Shown: positions 1-8,034, counted from the first letter of the stretch. The stretch: 11,399 nucleotides of DNA from Desulfovibrio sp. (GCA_003525525.1 DQED01000236.1:410-11808), one strand, 5' to 3'. Program-made: numbers and translations. The notes: a model not told the origin generated them from the sequence alone.

Positions 1-952
1 GATGCCCGGCATGGACGGCTACGAGGTCTGCCGCCGGCTGTCGGCCGATCCGGCCACGGCCCAGACGCCGGTGATCTTTCTCACGGCCCTGACGGAAGTG
101 ACGGACAAGACCCGGGGCTTTGCCGCCGGAGCCGTGGACTACGTGACCAAGCCTTTCGAGCCGGCGGAAATAAAGGCGCGGGTGCAAACGCACCTGTCCC
201 TGCGCCTGGCCCGGCAGGAGCTGGCCATGCAAAACGAGATCCTGGAACGGAAAGTCCGGGAGCGCACCCGCGAACTGGCCCTGACCCAGGACGCCATCAT
301 CGAGGCCATGGCCGGGCTGGCCGAATACCGCGACCCGGAAACGGGCGGGCACATCAAACGGACGCGCAATTACGTGCGCCTGCTCGCCATGCAACTGCGA
401 AACCATCCGCGCTACGAAAGCGCGTTGCCTGAAGACACAATCGATTTGCTTTACAAATCCGCGCCATTGCACGACATTGGCAAAGTGGGCGTGCGCGACG
501 ACATCCTGCTCAAGCCGGGCCCCCTGACCGAAGCGGAATTCGAGACCATGCGCCGCCACACGATCTACGGCCGGGACGCCATCGAAGCCGCGGCCAGGAA
601 CCTCGGGGACAACTCGTTCCTGCGCCTGGCCCAGGAGATCGCCTACACCCATCAGGAACGCTGGGACGGGTCCGGTTATCCGCAGGGCTTGGCCGGGGAA
701 GCCATCCCCGTCTCCGGGAGATTGATGGCCATCGCCGACGTCTACGACGCGCTCATCAGCCGCCGGGTCTACAAAGCGCCCCTGCCCCATGCCCAGGCGG
801 TCGCCGTCATCCGGGACGGCCGGGGAAGCCAGTTCGACCCCGTCATGGTCGACGCCTTTCTGGAAGTGCAGGAATCCTTCCGGCAGATCGCCCTGAGCTT
901 TTGCGAGGACGACGACGAACGCCGCGCCCTGGAGCATCCCTATGTGGCCTGA
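1..952 (+). CDS. Response regulator with HD-GYP domain (predicted c-di-GMP phosphodiesterase), 5' partial
   Basis: The gene is open at the left edge: the first base ends a preceding codon and the visible 316 residues begin inside a receiver domain, just after the usual phospho-aspartate (MPGMDGYEV follows it). The receiver continues to about visible residue 70, with the conserved Thr in FLTAL and Lys in TKPF. A charged, probably coiled-coil linker follows (about 70-98), then the HD-GYP domain. Metal-binding HD is at visible residues 157-158 (HDIGKVG), and the GYP signature at 225-227 in WDGSGYP. HD-GYP proteins with these residues hydrolyse the second messenger c-di-GMP; activity here is inferred and would be set by phosphorylation of the receiver. 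The acidic tail ends at a TGA overlapping the next gene by 11 bases, so the two are probably cotranscribed and translationally coupled. The phospho-acceptor residue and the start lie outside the window. Confidence 0.93.
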   Translation, partial: MPGMDGYEVCRRLSADPATAQTPVIFLTALTEVTDKTRGFAAGAVDYVTKPFEPAEIKARVQTHLSLRLARQELAMQNEILERKVRERTRELALTQDAIIEAMAGLAEYRDPETGGHIKRTRNYVRLLAMQLRNHPRYESALPEDTIDLLYKSAPLHDIGKVGVRDDILLKPGPLTEAEFETMRRHTIYGRDAIEAAARNLGDNSFLRLAQEIAYTHQERWDGSGYPQGLAGEAIPVSGRLMAIADVYDALISRRVYKAPLPHAQAVAVIRDGRGSQFDPVMVDAFLEVQESFRQIALSFCEDDDERRALEHPYVA

Positions 953-2084
953 TTGCGACAAGATGGTGATCGATATGGTACGCAGCGCCAAGCAGACGAT
1001 CCTGATCGTCGACGACGTGGAAACCGACGTCGACACCCTGGTGGAGACCCTCGGCGACGACTACGAGATCGCCGTGGCCCTGGACGGCCCCACGGCCCTG
1101 CAGAGCATGCGGCCCGACCCGCCGGACCTCATCCTGCTCGACATCCTCATGCCGGGCATGGACGGCTACGAGGTCTGCCGCCGCATCAAAGCCGACGCCG
1201 CCACCGCCGCCATCCCCATCATTTTCCTGACGGCCCTGACGGAAATCCAGGACAAGGTCACCGGATTCACCCTGGGCGCGGTGGACTACATCACCAAACC
1301 CTTCGACATCCAGGAAGTCAAAGCCCGGGTGACGACGCACCTGGCCCTCAAGGCGGCCATGGAGCGGCTGGCGCGACAAAACCAGCTTCTGGCCGAGGCG
1401 GCGCGCCTGCGCGAGGACGTGGAACGCATCATCCACCACGACCTCAAAAGCCCGCTCGGCGTGATCCTCTCCCTCCCCCAACTCGTGGCCGCCGGCGGCA
1501 ACCTCACCCCGGAACAACTGGCCAGCCTCGAAGACATCGAGCAGGCCGGCTACAAGATGCTCAATATCGTCAACCTGTCCCTCGGGCTGCTGAAGATGGA
1601 ACAGGGCGTCTACGAACTGTCGCCCACCCCCGTGAACATCGTCCGCGTCCTGCGCAAGGTCGAAGAGGATCTGGCGTCCCTGCGGCGCAGCCGCAACGTG
1701 TCCGTGGAACTGCGGCTCGCGGACGCTCCCCTTGAGGCCCCTCCCGCGTTTCACGTGCTGGGCGAGGAGTTGCTGTGCTACTCCATGCTGACCAATCTGC
1801 TCAAAAACGCCATGGAGCACTCGCCCGTGGGGGGGCGGGTAGCCATCACCATGCGGGCCGACGACGGGGGGTCGTGCGAAATACGCCTGCGCAACCAGGG
1901 CGAGACGGCCCCCGAATTCAGGGAGCGGTTCTTCGAAAAATACGCCACCTACGGCAAGCCGGGCGGCACCGGACTCGGCACCTACTCCGCGCGGCTTATG
2001 GCCAGGACCATGGCGGGGGATCTCAGCCTCGACGCCTCCGTGCCCGGGGAAACCACCCTCGTCTTGCGTCTCCCGACGCGCTGA
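942..2084 (+). CDS. Hybrid receiver-histidine kinase
   Basis: A cytosolic 380-residue protein without membrane segments. The receiver domain spans about residues 18-133, with acidic pair D24/D25, phospho-acceptor D67 (in LLDILMP), T97 and K119. A short coiled linker leads to a HisKA-type dimerisation helix with phospho-acceptor H166 (HHDLKSPLG), then a GHKL ATPase domain with N-box N285-N289 (NLLKNA) and G2 box at 341-347 (GGTGLGT). The G1 box normally reading DxGxG is N318-Q-G-E-T322, so the adenine-contacting Asp is Asn. The start at 942 is preferred because GGAG at 931-934 sits 7 bases upstream; ATGs at 963 and 975 are possible alternatives with poorer sites. It probably acts as a phosphorelay partner of the overlapping HD-GYP regulator, passing signal between receivers. 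This partnership is inferred from gene overlap and receiver similarity. No sensor domain is present, so input must come through the receiver. Confidence 0.9.
   Translation: MWPDCDKMVIDMVRSAKQTILIVDDVETDVDTLVETLGDDYEIAVALDGPTALQSMRPDPPDLILLDILMPGMDGYEVCRRIKADAATAAIPIIFLTALTEIQDKVTGFTLGAVDYITKPFDIQEVKARVTTHLALKAAMERLARQNQLLAEAARLREDVERIIHHDLKSPLGVILSLPQLVAAGGNLTPEQLASLEDIEQAGYKMLNIVNLSLGLLKMEQGVYELSPTPVNIVRVLRKVEEDLASLRRSRNVSVELRLADAPLEAPPAFHVLGEELLCYSMLTNLLKNAMEHSPVGGRVAITMRADDGGSCEIRLRNQGETAPEFRERFFEKYATYGKPGGTGLGTYSARLMARTMAGDLSLDASVPGETTLVLRLPTR
1149..1184 (+). repeat. Receiver-domain direct repeat, copy 2 of 2
   Basis: These 36 bases match positions 2-37 at 34 of 36 places, and both encode the [12 protein letters not shown] stretch after the phospho-aspartate. 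A second 15-base exact match (83-97 and 1230-1244) lies at the same 1147-base offset. The repeat therefore reflects duplication of the receiver-coding segment between the two neighbouring genes, or later gene conversion, and is not a mobile or regulatory repeat. Confidence 0.8.
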
Positions 2085-2259
2085 CCGGCGCGCCGGCCGC
2101 CCCTCCCGGCAGCGAGCCTTTTCCGCCTGCCGCGCGACCGAACCCGATGCCCCCGCCGCGATCGAACGCGCGCGCAAGCTTCCGCCGGAAGGCCCCTGCC
2201 ATGGACATTGCCGTCGCCTTGCGCGCGCGGCCGAGGCCAAGGACACCCCGCAGTCTGCG

Positions 2260-2306
2260 GAACGTTCTTGACAGACCCCGGAAAAGGGTTTTTCAAACGA
2301 ACGTTC
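2260..2306 (+). promoter_or_regulatory. Candidate tetR promoter with two GAACGTTC palindromes
   Basis: The self-complementary octamer GAACGTTC occurs at 2260-2267 and again at 2299-2306, 39 bases apart. A perfect -35-like TTGACA (2268-2273) directly follows the first copy. The expected -10 region (about 2290-2297) is T/A-rich but has no good match to TATAAT, so the exact promoter is uncertain. TetR-family regulators commonly bind palindromes overlapping their own promoter, so these two sites are the best operator candidates for the regulator encoded 23 bases downstream. The rest of the 2085-2328 gap holds only a 12-base palindrome right after the kinase stop codon (2085-2096) and GC-rich sequence without a convincing terminator. 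Confidence 0.45.
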
Positions 2307-2328
2307 AGTAGCAAACCCGCGAGGTGCC

Positions 2329-2928
2329 ATGGCCGCCCCGAACATGCGCGAGAAGATTCTCGTCGCCGCAGCACAACTCTTCGCCGCCGAGGGGTACAGT
2401 GCGGTTTCCATGCGCCGCATCGCCACGGCCGTCGGCGTGGCGCAGGCGAACCTCTACTATTATTTCAAGAACAAGGAAGAGCTGGTCCGCTCCGTGCTGA
2501 CCTTCGTGTTCAGCGGCCGCAGCCGGTCCCTGGCAGCGGTGCTCGAAAGCGGCGCGGATGCGCCGCAGTGCCTGGAAAAGGCCGTTTCCTGGTTCCTGAC
2601 GCTGCTGTTCGAGGACACCGTCGCGACGAAGCTCTTTTTCAGGGAACTGCTGACGGACGACAGAGACCGGTTGCAGTTCCTCACGGAGAACGTTTTCCAG
2701 GACTCCTTCGACAGCCTCGTGCGGCTCCTCGACGCGTACCTGGACACGCCGGACCCCGTACACGCGGCCATCTTCCTGACGAGCACGGTCATCGGGTATT
2801 GCCAGTTCGCCGGCATCGTTTCGCACCTGCATGGCGCGAAGCCGGAATATGTCGCGCCGCAGGCCATCACGCGGCATCTGATGCAGCTGCTGCGCCGTTT
2901 CGCCAAGCAGCCTGCCATGTCTTCCTGA
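2329..2928 (+). CDS. TetR/AcrR-family transcriptional regulator
   Basis: A 199-residue protein, the usual size for a TetR-family repressor. The N-terminal DNA-binding domain occupies about residues 7-53: helix 1 with the LFAAEGY motif (17-23), then the helix-turn-helix M28-F46 containing IATAVGV and the family's characteristic NLYYYFKNKEEL. The rest is helical and variable, as expected of the ligand-binding and dimerisation domain. The start at 2329 has GAGG at 2321-2324, 4 bases upstream; the Met at residue 6 is an alternative. It lies directly upstream of an RND adaptor and pump on the same strand, so it most likely represses that pump and itself, releasing DNA when it binds a pump substrate. 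The ligand cannot be read from the sequence. The two GAACGTTC palindromes just upstream are the likely operator. Confidence 0.9.
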   Translation: MAAPNMREKILVAAAQLFAAEGYSAVSMRRIATAVGVAQANLYYYFKNKEELVRSVLTFVFSGRSRSLAAVLESGADAPQCLEKAVSWFLTLLFEDTVATKLFFRELLTDDRDRLQFLTENVFQDSFDSLVRLLDAYLDTPDPVHAAIFLTSTVIGYCQFAGIVSHLHGAKPEYVAPQAITRHLMQLLRRFAKQPAMSS

Positions 2929-2955
2929 AACGGGCCCGGGGGTAGCGGCAGGGGG

Positions 2956-2988
2956 TGTCGGACATGATTTGTTCTCATGATAACGACA
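2956..2988. promoter_or_regulatory. Composite inverted repeat between tetR and the adaptor gene
   Basis: Two nested dyads lie 28 bases after the tetR stop: TGTCG (2956-2960) with CGACA (2984-2988), and CATGA (2963-2967) with TCATG (2975-2979). Their centres differ by one base. This is an A/T-rich island in an otherwise very GC-rich 212-base gap, which makes it a candidate operator or a stem-loop affecting readthrough from tetR. There is no T-run, so it is not a typical intrinsic terminator. The rest of the gap to 3129 shows no clear promoter. Confidence 0.3.
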
Positions 2989-3129
2989 GCGGGCGCAAAC
3001 GCGCAGGGACGTCGCCGGCCGCGGCGCGGGCGGACGCCCCCTGCCCCCGCCCGTCGCAGACGGCGGCAACGCCGGAGAGGGGCGGCGCGAAGACTGCGGT
3101 ACCGTCCCGGATGTCCCGCAACGGCAGTC

Positions 3130-3134
3130 GGAGG
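3130..3134 (+). promoter_or_regulatory. Ribosome binding site fixing the adaptor start
   Basis: GGAGG lies 6 bases before the ATG at 3141. This start places a lipoprotein signal peptide at the very N-terminus. The same reading frame is open back to an ATG at 2955, but that start would add 62 low-complexity residues ahead of the signal peptide. Confidence 0.8.
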
Positions 3135-3140
3135 TTTCTG

Positions 3141-4358
3141 ATGCAACGCCGAGGAAGTTCGTCTCCATTCGCTCGCGCGCTGGCGGTCTGCGCGTGTCTC
3201 GTCCTTTTCGCCGGCTGCAGCGGCGAAAAACAGGCCGGGGGGCAACGCCCCATGCCCGAAGTGTCCACCGTGACCATCGCGCCGCGCGAGGTCGCGCTTT
3301 CCACGGAACTGTCCGGGCGCACCTCCGCGTACCGGATCGCCGAGATCCGGCCGCGCGTCAACGGACTCGTCGAAAAACGCCTGTTCACGGAAGGTTCCAA
3401 CGTCAAGGAAGGGCAGGTCCTCTACCAGATCGATCCCGCCCCGTTCACGGCGGAACTCGACAACGCCCTGGCCGCGCTGGCCGAGGCCAAGGCCAAGCTG
3501 CCTTCGACGAGCCTGCGCGCCTCGCGCTACAAGTCCCTGGTGTCCCACAGCGCGCTCAGCCAGCAGGACTACGACGACGCGGCTTCCAACCTCGACCAGG
3601 TCAAGGCCAGCATCACGTCCCTGGAGGCCCGGGTGGAAACGGCGCGCATCAACCTGGGCTACACCAAGGTCGTCGCGCCCATTTCGGGGCGCATCGGCAA
3701 GTCCAGCGTAACCGACGGGGCCATCGTCACGGCCTACCAGGCCACGGCCCTGGCGACCATCCAGCAGCTCGACCCGATCTACGTGGACGTGCCCCAATCC
3801 ACCGCCGACATGCTGCGCATGAAGGCCCGCTTCAAGGAGGGGCTGCTCAACCCGCAGGAAAAGGACCACGACAAGGTCCGGCTCATCCTGGAGGACGGCA
3901 AGCCCTATCCGCTGGAGGGCACGCTGCAGTTCAGCGACGTCAGCGTGGACCCCACCACCGGCTCGGTCATCCTGCGCCTGATCTTCCCCAACCCGGAAGG
4001 CGACATCCTGCCGGGCATGTTCGTCAAGGCCGTGATCCGGGAAGGCGTCAACCCCAAGGCCATCCTCGTGCCCCAGCAGGGCGTGTCCCGGGACGCCAAG
4101 GGCAATCCGTACGCGCTGCTGGTCGATGCGGAAAACAAGGTCGTCCTGCGCCAACTGACGCTCGACCGGGCCATCGGCAGCGAATGGCTCGTCGCGGACG
4201 GCCTCGTCCCGGGCGACCGGGTGATCGTCGAGGGCCTGCAGATGCTGCGGCCCGGAACCGTGGTCAAGGCCACGGCCCTGGCCCAGGGCGACCCCAAAAG
4301 CGCAGGGGAAGGCCATGCCGAGGCCAAACCGGCGAAACAGGCTGCGGAGGGCAAATAA
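3141..4358 (+). CDS. RND efflux periplasmic adaptor lipoprotein (AcrA/MexA type)
   Basis: A 405-residue membrane fusion protein. It begins with a basic N-terminus and hydrophobic stretch (about 10-25) ending in FAGC, with lipid-acceptor C26, so it is predicted to be a lipoprotein anchored to the inner membrane on the periplasmic side. Family-typical segments follow: the first lipoyl half (IRPRVNGLVEK, EGSNVKEGQVLYQIDPAPF), an alpha-helical hairpin rich in Ala, Lys and Glu, the second lipoyl half (LGYTKVVAPISGRIG), and beta-barrel and membrane-proximal domains (DPTTGSVILRLIFPNP, LPGMFVKA). Its job is to bridge the pump encoded next to an outer-membrane channel of the TolC/OprM type. The TAA stop is immediately followed by the pump's ATG, indicating tight cotranscription and coupling. 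Its substrate is unknown. The phenylalanine at -3 of the lipobox is less common than leucine but acceptable. Confidence 0.92.
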   Translation: MQRRGSSSPFARALAVCACLVLFAGCSGEKQAGGQRPMPEVSTVTIAPREVALSTELSGRTSAYRIAEIRPRVNGLVEKRLFTEGSNVKEGQVLYQIDPAPFTAELDNALAALAEAKAKLPSTSLRASRYKSLVSHSALSQQDYDDAASNLDQVKASITSLEARVETARINLGYTKVVAPISGRIGKSSVTDGAIVTAYQATALATIQQLDPIYVDVPQSTADMLRMKARFKEGLLNPQEKDHDKVRLILEDGKPYPLEGTLQFSDVSVDPTTGSVILRLIFPNPEGDILPGMFVKAVIREGVNPKAILVPQQGVSRDAKGNPYALLVDAENKVVLRQLTLDRAIGSEWLVADGLVPGDRVIVEGLQMLRPGTVVKATALAQGDPKSAGEGHAEAKPAKQAAEGK

Positions 4359-7300
4359 ATGCTCTCGAAATTCTTCCTGGACCGGCCCGTCTTCGCCTGG
4401 GTCATCGCCATCATCCTGCTCTCCCTGGGCGGGCTCGCCATCTACGGCATGCCCATCGCCCAGTATCCGCCCATCGCGCCGCCCTCCATCGCCATCTCCG
4501 CCTATTACCCCGGCGCGTCGGCGGAGACGGTGGAAAACACCGTGACCCAGATCATCGAGCAGAAGATGACGGGCCTCGACGGCATGCTCTACTTAACCGG
4601 CTCCAGCTCCGCCTCCGGCGAGGCCAGGCTGGAAATGACCTTCGCCCCGGGAACCGACCCGGACATCGCCTGGTCCAAGGTGCAAAACAAACTGCAGCTG
4701 GCCATGGCCAGCTTGCCCGACGAAGTGCAGCGTTCCGGGGTCAAGGTCAGCAAGTCCACCCGCAACTATCTCATCGTGGTCGGGCTGATCTCCGAGGACG
4801 GCAGCATGCGCGGCGAAGACCTGCGCGACTACGCCCAGTCCACCCTGGAAAAGGTCCTGTCCCGGGTGCCCGGGGTGGGCGAAGTGGAGAACTTCGGCAC
4901 CCAGTACGCCATGCGCGTCTGGCTCGACCCCGACAAGCTCAACAGCTTCAGCCTGACCGTAAGCGACGTCATCGCGGCCCTGTCCGCCTACAACGTCGAG
5001 GTTTCCGCCGGCCAGTTCGGCGGTGCGCCGGCCGTGCCGGGACAGCGCCTCAATTCCCCCATCGTCGTGCAGCACCTGCTGCAAAAGCCCGAGGAATTCG
5101 CCGCGATTCCACTGCGCATCAACCAGGACGGCTCCGTGGTGCGGATCAAGGACGTGGGGCGCACGGAACTGGGCTCCGAGCGCTCGGACATCGTGGGTTA
5201 CCACAACGGCAGGCCGTCTGCGGCCATGGCCATCCGCCAGGCGGCCGGGGCCAACGCCCTGGCCACTGCCGCGGCCATCAAGGCGAAGATGGAGGAGATG
5301 AGCCGCTATTTCCCACACGGCATGAAGGTGGTCTATCCCTACGACACCACGCCCTTCACCCAAGTGGCCATCCACGAGGTGGTCAAGACCCTGTTCGAGG
5401 CGGTGGTGCTCGTTTTCCTGATCATGTTTCTTTTCATGGGCAACATCCGGGCCACGCTCATCCCGACCATCGCCGTGCCCGTGGTGCTCATGGGCACGTT
5501 CGCGGTGCTCAATTTCTGCGGCTACTCCATCAACATGCTGACCATGTTCGCCATGGTGCTGGCCATCGGCCTGCTGGTCGACGACGCCATCGTGGTGGTG
5601 GAAAACGTGGAGCGAATCATGTCCGAGGAGGGGCTTTCGCCGCGCGAGGCCACGGCCAAGTCCATGGACGAGATCACGAGCGCCCTTGTCGGCATCGGCC
5701 TGGTGCTCTCGGCGGTGTTCGGGCCCATGGCCTTTTTCCAGGGCTCCACCGGCGTGCTCTACCGGCAGTTCTCCATCACGCTGATCGCCGCCATGCTGCT
5801 GTCGGTGGTGGTGGCTTTGGTCCTGACCCCGGTCCTTTGCGCCACGTTTTTAAAACCCGTAGCCAAGGGGCACGAGCCCTCGGAGAACGTGGTTTTCTTC
5901 CTGCGGCCCTTCTTCCGCTGGTTCGACCGGATCTTCTTCGGCGTCCGGGCCGCGTATGTGCGGCTGGTGGGCCATTCCTTTTCCCGCGCCATCCGCTACA
6001 TCCTTTTGTATTGCGTCATCGTGGCCACGGTGGGCTACCTGTTCCACCGCATGCCCACCTCCTATATCCCGGACGAGGACCAGGGCATCCTGATCGTCCA
6101 GGCCACGCTGCCGCCGGGCTCGAGTACCCTGGAACAGACCCAGGCCGTCATGAGCAAGGTGAGAAGCTATTTTCTGGAGCAGGAAAAAGACGCCGTGGAA
6201 TCCGTCATGGACATCTCCGGCGTCAGTTTCGGCGGCCAGGGACAGAACATGGCGCTCGGGTTCGTCAAACTCAAGGACTGGGATCTGCGCCCGGGAGAAG
6301 ACCGCAAGGTCAAGGCCATCGCCGCCCGGGCCATGCGGGTGTTTTCAGGGATCAAGGAAGCCCAGGTCTTCGCCTTTCCGCCGCCGCCGGTGGTGGAACT
6401 CGGCATGGCCAGCGGTTTCGACTTCGAGTTGCAGGATCGCGGCGGACTGGGCCATGACCAGCTCATGGCCGCGCGCAACCAGCTCATCGGCATGGCGCGG
6501 CACGACCCGCGCCTGGTCAAGGTGCGGCCCAACGGCATGGAGGATGCGCCGGAATACCATCTCGACGTGGATTGGGACAAGGCCGGGGCGCTCGGCGTGC
6601 CCATCGCGTCCATCCATACGACCATCGCCGCGGCCTTCGGCAGTTCCTACGTCAACAACTTCGTCCAGGGCGGCCGGGTGAAGCAGGTCTACGTCCAGGC
6701 CGACGCGCCCTACCGCATGCTGCCCCAGGACTTGAGCAAGCTCTACGTGCGCAACACCGCAGGGAAGATGGTTCCGGTGTCCGCCTTCGCCACGGGGCGC
6801 TGGACCGTGGGTTCGCCCAAGCTCGAGCGCTACAACGCCTTCCCCTCCATCGACATCTGGGGCGAGCCCGCGCCCGGGCACAGCACCGGCGAGGCCATGG
6901 CCCTCATGGAATCCTTCGCCGCCAAGCTGCCCCAGGGCATCGGCTTCGACTGGACGGGGCTCTCCTACCAGGAGCGCATGGCCACGGCGCAAGGGCCCAT
7001 CCTCTACGCCTTTTCCATCTTCGTGATCTTTCTCTGCGTGGCCGCCCTGTACGAGAGCTGGACCATCCCCATCGTCAACATGCTGATGCTGCCCCTCGGC
7101 GTCCTCGGCGCGATCGTGGCCACGTCCTGGCGGGGCTTCCCCAACGACGTGTATTTCCAGATCGGCTTCCTCACCACCCTGGGCCTGTCCACGAAAAACG
7201 CCATCCTGATCATCCAGTTCATCCAGGAGCGCATGACGCACGGGGAAGGGCTCGTCGAGGCGACGCTCGGCGCGGTCAAGACCCGGTTTCGGCCCGTGAT

Positions 7301-7514
7301 GATGACCTCCCTGGCCTTTTTCTTCGGCGTGCTGCCCCTGGCCATCGCCAGCGGCGCCGGGGCCGGGGCCATGAACGCCATCGGCACGGCCGTGTGCGGC
7401 GGCATGCTCTCCGCCACCTTCATCGACCTCATCTTCATCCCGCTGTTCTTCGTCCTGGTTTCCCGGCTGTTCCAGGGCCGCAAACAGGGAGAACCCGGCC
7501 GCGAAACGCCGTAA
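4359..7514 (+). CDS. RND multidrug efflux pump, HAE1 family (AcrB/MexB type)
   Basis: A 1051-residue inner-membrane proton antiporter, essentially the length of E. coli AcrB. The first transmembrane helix follows the conserved FFLDRPVFAWVIAI start. The proton-relay aspartates are D408 and D409 in GLLVDDAIVVVENVE (TM4) and the matching lysine is K946 in LSTKNAILIIQF (TM10). Two large periplasmic loops and an internal duplication are apparent. GGAGG (4346-4350) precedes the ATG by 8 bases, within the end of the adaptor gene. With the adaptor it forms the inner part of a tripartite pump exporting hydrophobic or amphiphilic compounds. No outer-membrane channel gene follows, so the channel must be encoded elsewhere. 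Specific symbols such as acrB or mexB are not assigned because the substrate range is not visible. Expression is probably controlled by the upstream TetR-family protein. Confidence 0.95.
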   Translation: MLSKFFLDRPVFAWVIAIILLSLGGLAIYGMPIAQYPPIAPPSIAISAYYPGASAETVENTVTQIIEQKMTGLDGMLYLTGSSSASGEARLEMTFAPGTDPDIAWSKVQNKLQLAMASLPDEVQRSGVKVSKSTRNYLIVVGLISEDGSMRGEDLRDYAQSTLEKVLSRVPGVGEVENFGTQYAMRVWLDPDKLNSFSLTVSDVIAALSAYNVEVSAGQFGGAPAVPGQRLNSPIVVQHLLQKPEEFAAIPLRINQDGSVVRIKDVGRTELGSERSDIVGYHNGRPSAAMAIRQAAGANALATAAAIKAKMEEMSRYFPHGMKVVYPYDTTPFTQVAIHEVVKTLFEAVVLVFLIMFLFMGNIRATLIPTIAVPVVLMGTFAVLNFCGYSINMLTMFAMVLAIGLLVDDAIVVVENVERIMSEEGLSPREATAKSMDEITSALVGIGLVLSAVFGPMAFFQGSTGVLYRQFSITLIAAMLLSVVVALVLTPVLCATFLKPVAKGHEPSENVVFFLRPFFRWFDRIFFGVRAAYVRLVGHSFSRAIRYILLYCVIVATVGYLFHRMPTSYIPDEDQGILIVQATLPPGSSTLEQTQAVMSKVRSYFLEQEKDAVESVMDISGVSFGGQGQNMALGFVKLKDWDLRPGEDRKVKAIAARAMRVFSGIKEAQVFAFPPPPVVELGMASGFDFELQDRGGLGHDQLMAARNQLIGMARHDPRLVKVRPNGMEDAPEYHLDVDWDKAGALGVPIASIHTTIAAAFGSSYVNNFVQGGRVKQVYVQADAPYRMLPQDLSKLYVRNTAGKMVPVSAFATGRWTVGSPKLERYNAFPSIDIWGEPAPGHSTGEAMALMESFAAKLPQGIGFDWTGLSYQERMATAQGPILYAFSIFVIFLCVAALYESWTIPIVNMLMLPLGVLGAIVATSWRGFPNDVYFQIGFLTTLGLSTKNAILIIQFIQERMTHGEGLVEATLGAVKTRFRPVMMTSLAFFFGVLPLAIASGAGAGAMNAIGTAVCGGMLSATFIDLIFIPLFFVLVSRLFQGRKQGEPGRETP

Positions 7515-7584
7515 CAGGCCGGAGCGCAGGCGGTTCGGCTCCCTTGGGGGCGGAAACGGACGCGCCCGCTCCCCGCGCAACAAC

Positions 7585-7613
7585 AAAAAGGCCGCGGTTG
7601 TCCGCGGCCTTTC
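7585..7613. terminator. Bidirectional intrinsic terminator
   Basis: An 8-base perfect stem, GGCCGCGG (7590-7597) with CCGCGGCC (7602-7609), closes a TTGT loop and is extended by AAA/TTT pairs. It has five A on the left and a T-rich tail on the right. It can therefore stop transcription from the pump on the + strand and from the HU gene on the - strand, which converge here. A weaker adjacent stem (CTGTC 7615-7619, GACAG 7626-7630) lies between it and the HU stop codon. Confidence 0.85.
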
Positions 7614-7638
7614 GCTGTCTTTTCGGACAGAAGGAAAA

Positions 7639-7914
7639 CTACTTCACGGCGTCTTTGAGGGTCTTGCCCGGGGTGAAGCGGACGGCTTTGGAAGCCGGGA
7701 TGTCGATGGCCTTGCCGGTTCGGGGATCGCGGCCGGTGCGCGCGGCCCGCTCGGACACCTTGAAGGTGCCGAAACCGGTCAGGGTCAGGGCCTCGCCCGC
7801 GGCCAGGGAGTCCTGGATGGCCTCCAAGACGGCGTCAAGGACCTTGCCCGCCTCGGCCTTGGTGGCGATGCCGGCGTTGGCCTGGATTTTGGCGATGATG
7901 TCTGTCTTTGCCAT
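7639..7914 (-). CDS. hup: HU-family nucleoid DNA-binding protein
   Basis: A 91-residue protein of exactly the usual HU length. The N-terminal helices (about 3-38) carry TKAEAGKVLDAVL and the dimer core contains GFGTF (47-51). The beta-arm region shows GRDPRTGKAIDIPASK (61-76), with the DNA-intercalating proline at P64. The C-terminus ends FTPGKTLKDAVK as in typical HU. The protein bends and compacts DNA non-specifically, normally as a dimer in the nucleoid. IHF subunits are related, but this sequence looks like HU. The start has AAGGAG on the - strand about 11 bases upstream, a slightly long spacing. It is followed by a bidirectional terminator shared with the convergent pump gene. It probably forms a single-gene transcript, with the MucR-like gene upstream on the same strand. 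Confidence 0.95.
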   Translation of the reverse strand: MAKTDIIAKIQANAGIATKAEAGKVLDAVLEAIQDSLAAGEALTLTGFGTFKVSERAARTGRDPRTGKAIDIPASKAVRFTPGKTLKDAVK

Positions 7915-7932
7915 GTGCGTGCGATCTCCTTA

Positions 7933-7963
7933 ATCGTAGGATTGCCGGCCGTTCGGCAGTCAA
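7933..7963 (-). promoter_or_regulatory. Candidate HU gene promoter
   Basis: On the - strand, TTGACT (7963-7958) is followed 19 bases later by TACGAT (7938-7933), just ahead of the Shine-Dalgarno sequence. The spacing is longer than the usual 17, and the -10 box lies so close to the start codon that the leader would be very short. The call is tentative. The gap 7915-8034 otherwise shows only a weak GCTTT/AAAGC dyad near 8014-8030 after the upstream gene. Confidence 0.3.
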
Positions 7964-8034
7964 GGGGGCGGTCACACGCCCGTTCGGACCGCGCCCAGCC
8001 CCCTTGCGCCCCTGCTTTATCGAAAAAGCGCGGC

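Noticed and set aside
2085..2096. CCGGCGCGCCGG palindrome after the kinase stop codon as a terminator
   Set aside because: It has no loop and no T-run, and such GC palindromes are expected by chance in sequence of this composition.
843..2426. A 527-codon open frame on the - strand across the kinase gene and tetR start
   Set aside because: It is antisense to real domains, lacks family motifs, and covers the tetR promoter region.
2955..3140. N-terminal extension of the adaptor protein to an ATG at 2955
   Set aside because: It would bury the lipoprotein signal peptide behind 62 atypical residues, and the ATG at 3141 has an excellent ribosome site.
2460..4316. A 618-codon open frame on the - strand opposite tetR and the adaptor gene
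   Set aside because: Same GC-driven antisense artefact; the sense strand carries TetR and adaptor motifs with proper ribosome sites.
3194..6457. A 1087-codon open frame on the + strand overlapping the adaptor and pump genes
   Set aside because: It is a shifted frame of two clearly recognisable genes, its translation is dominated by Arg, Gly, Pro and His as expected from GC-rich third positions, and it shows no domain.
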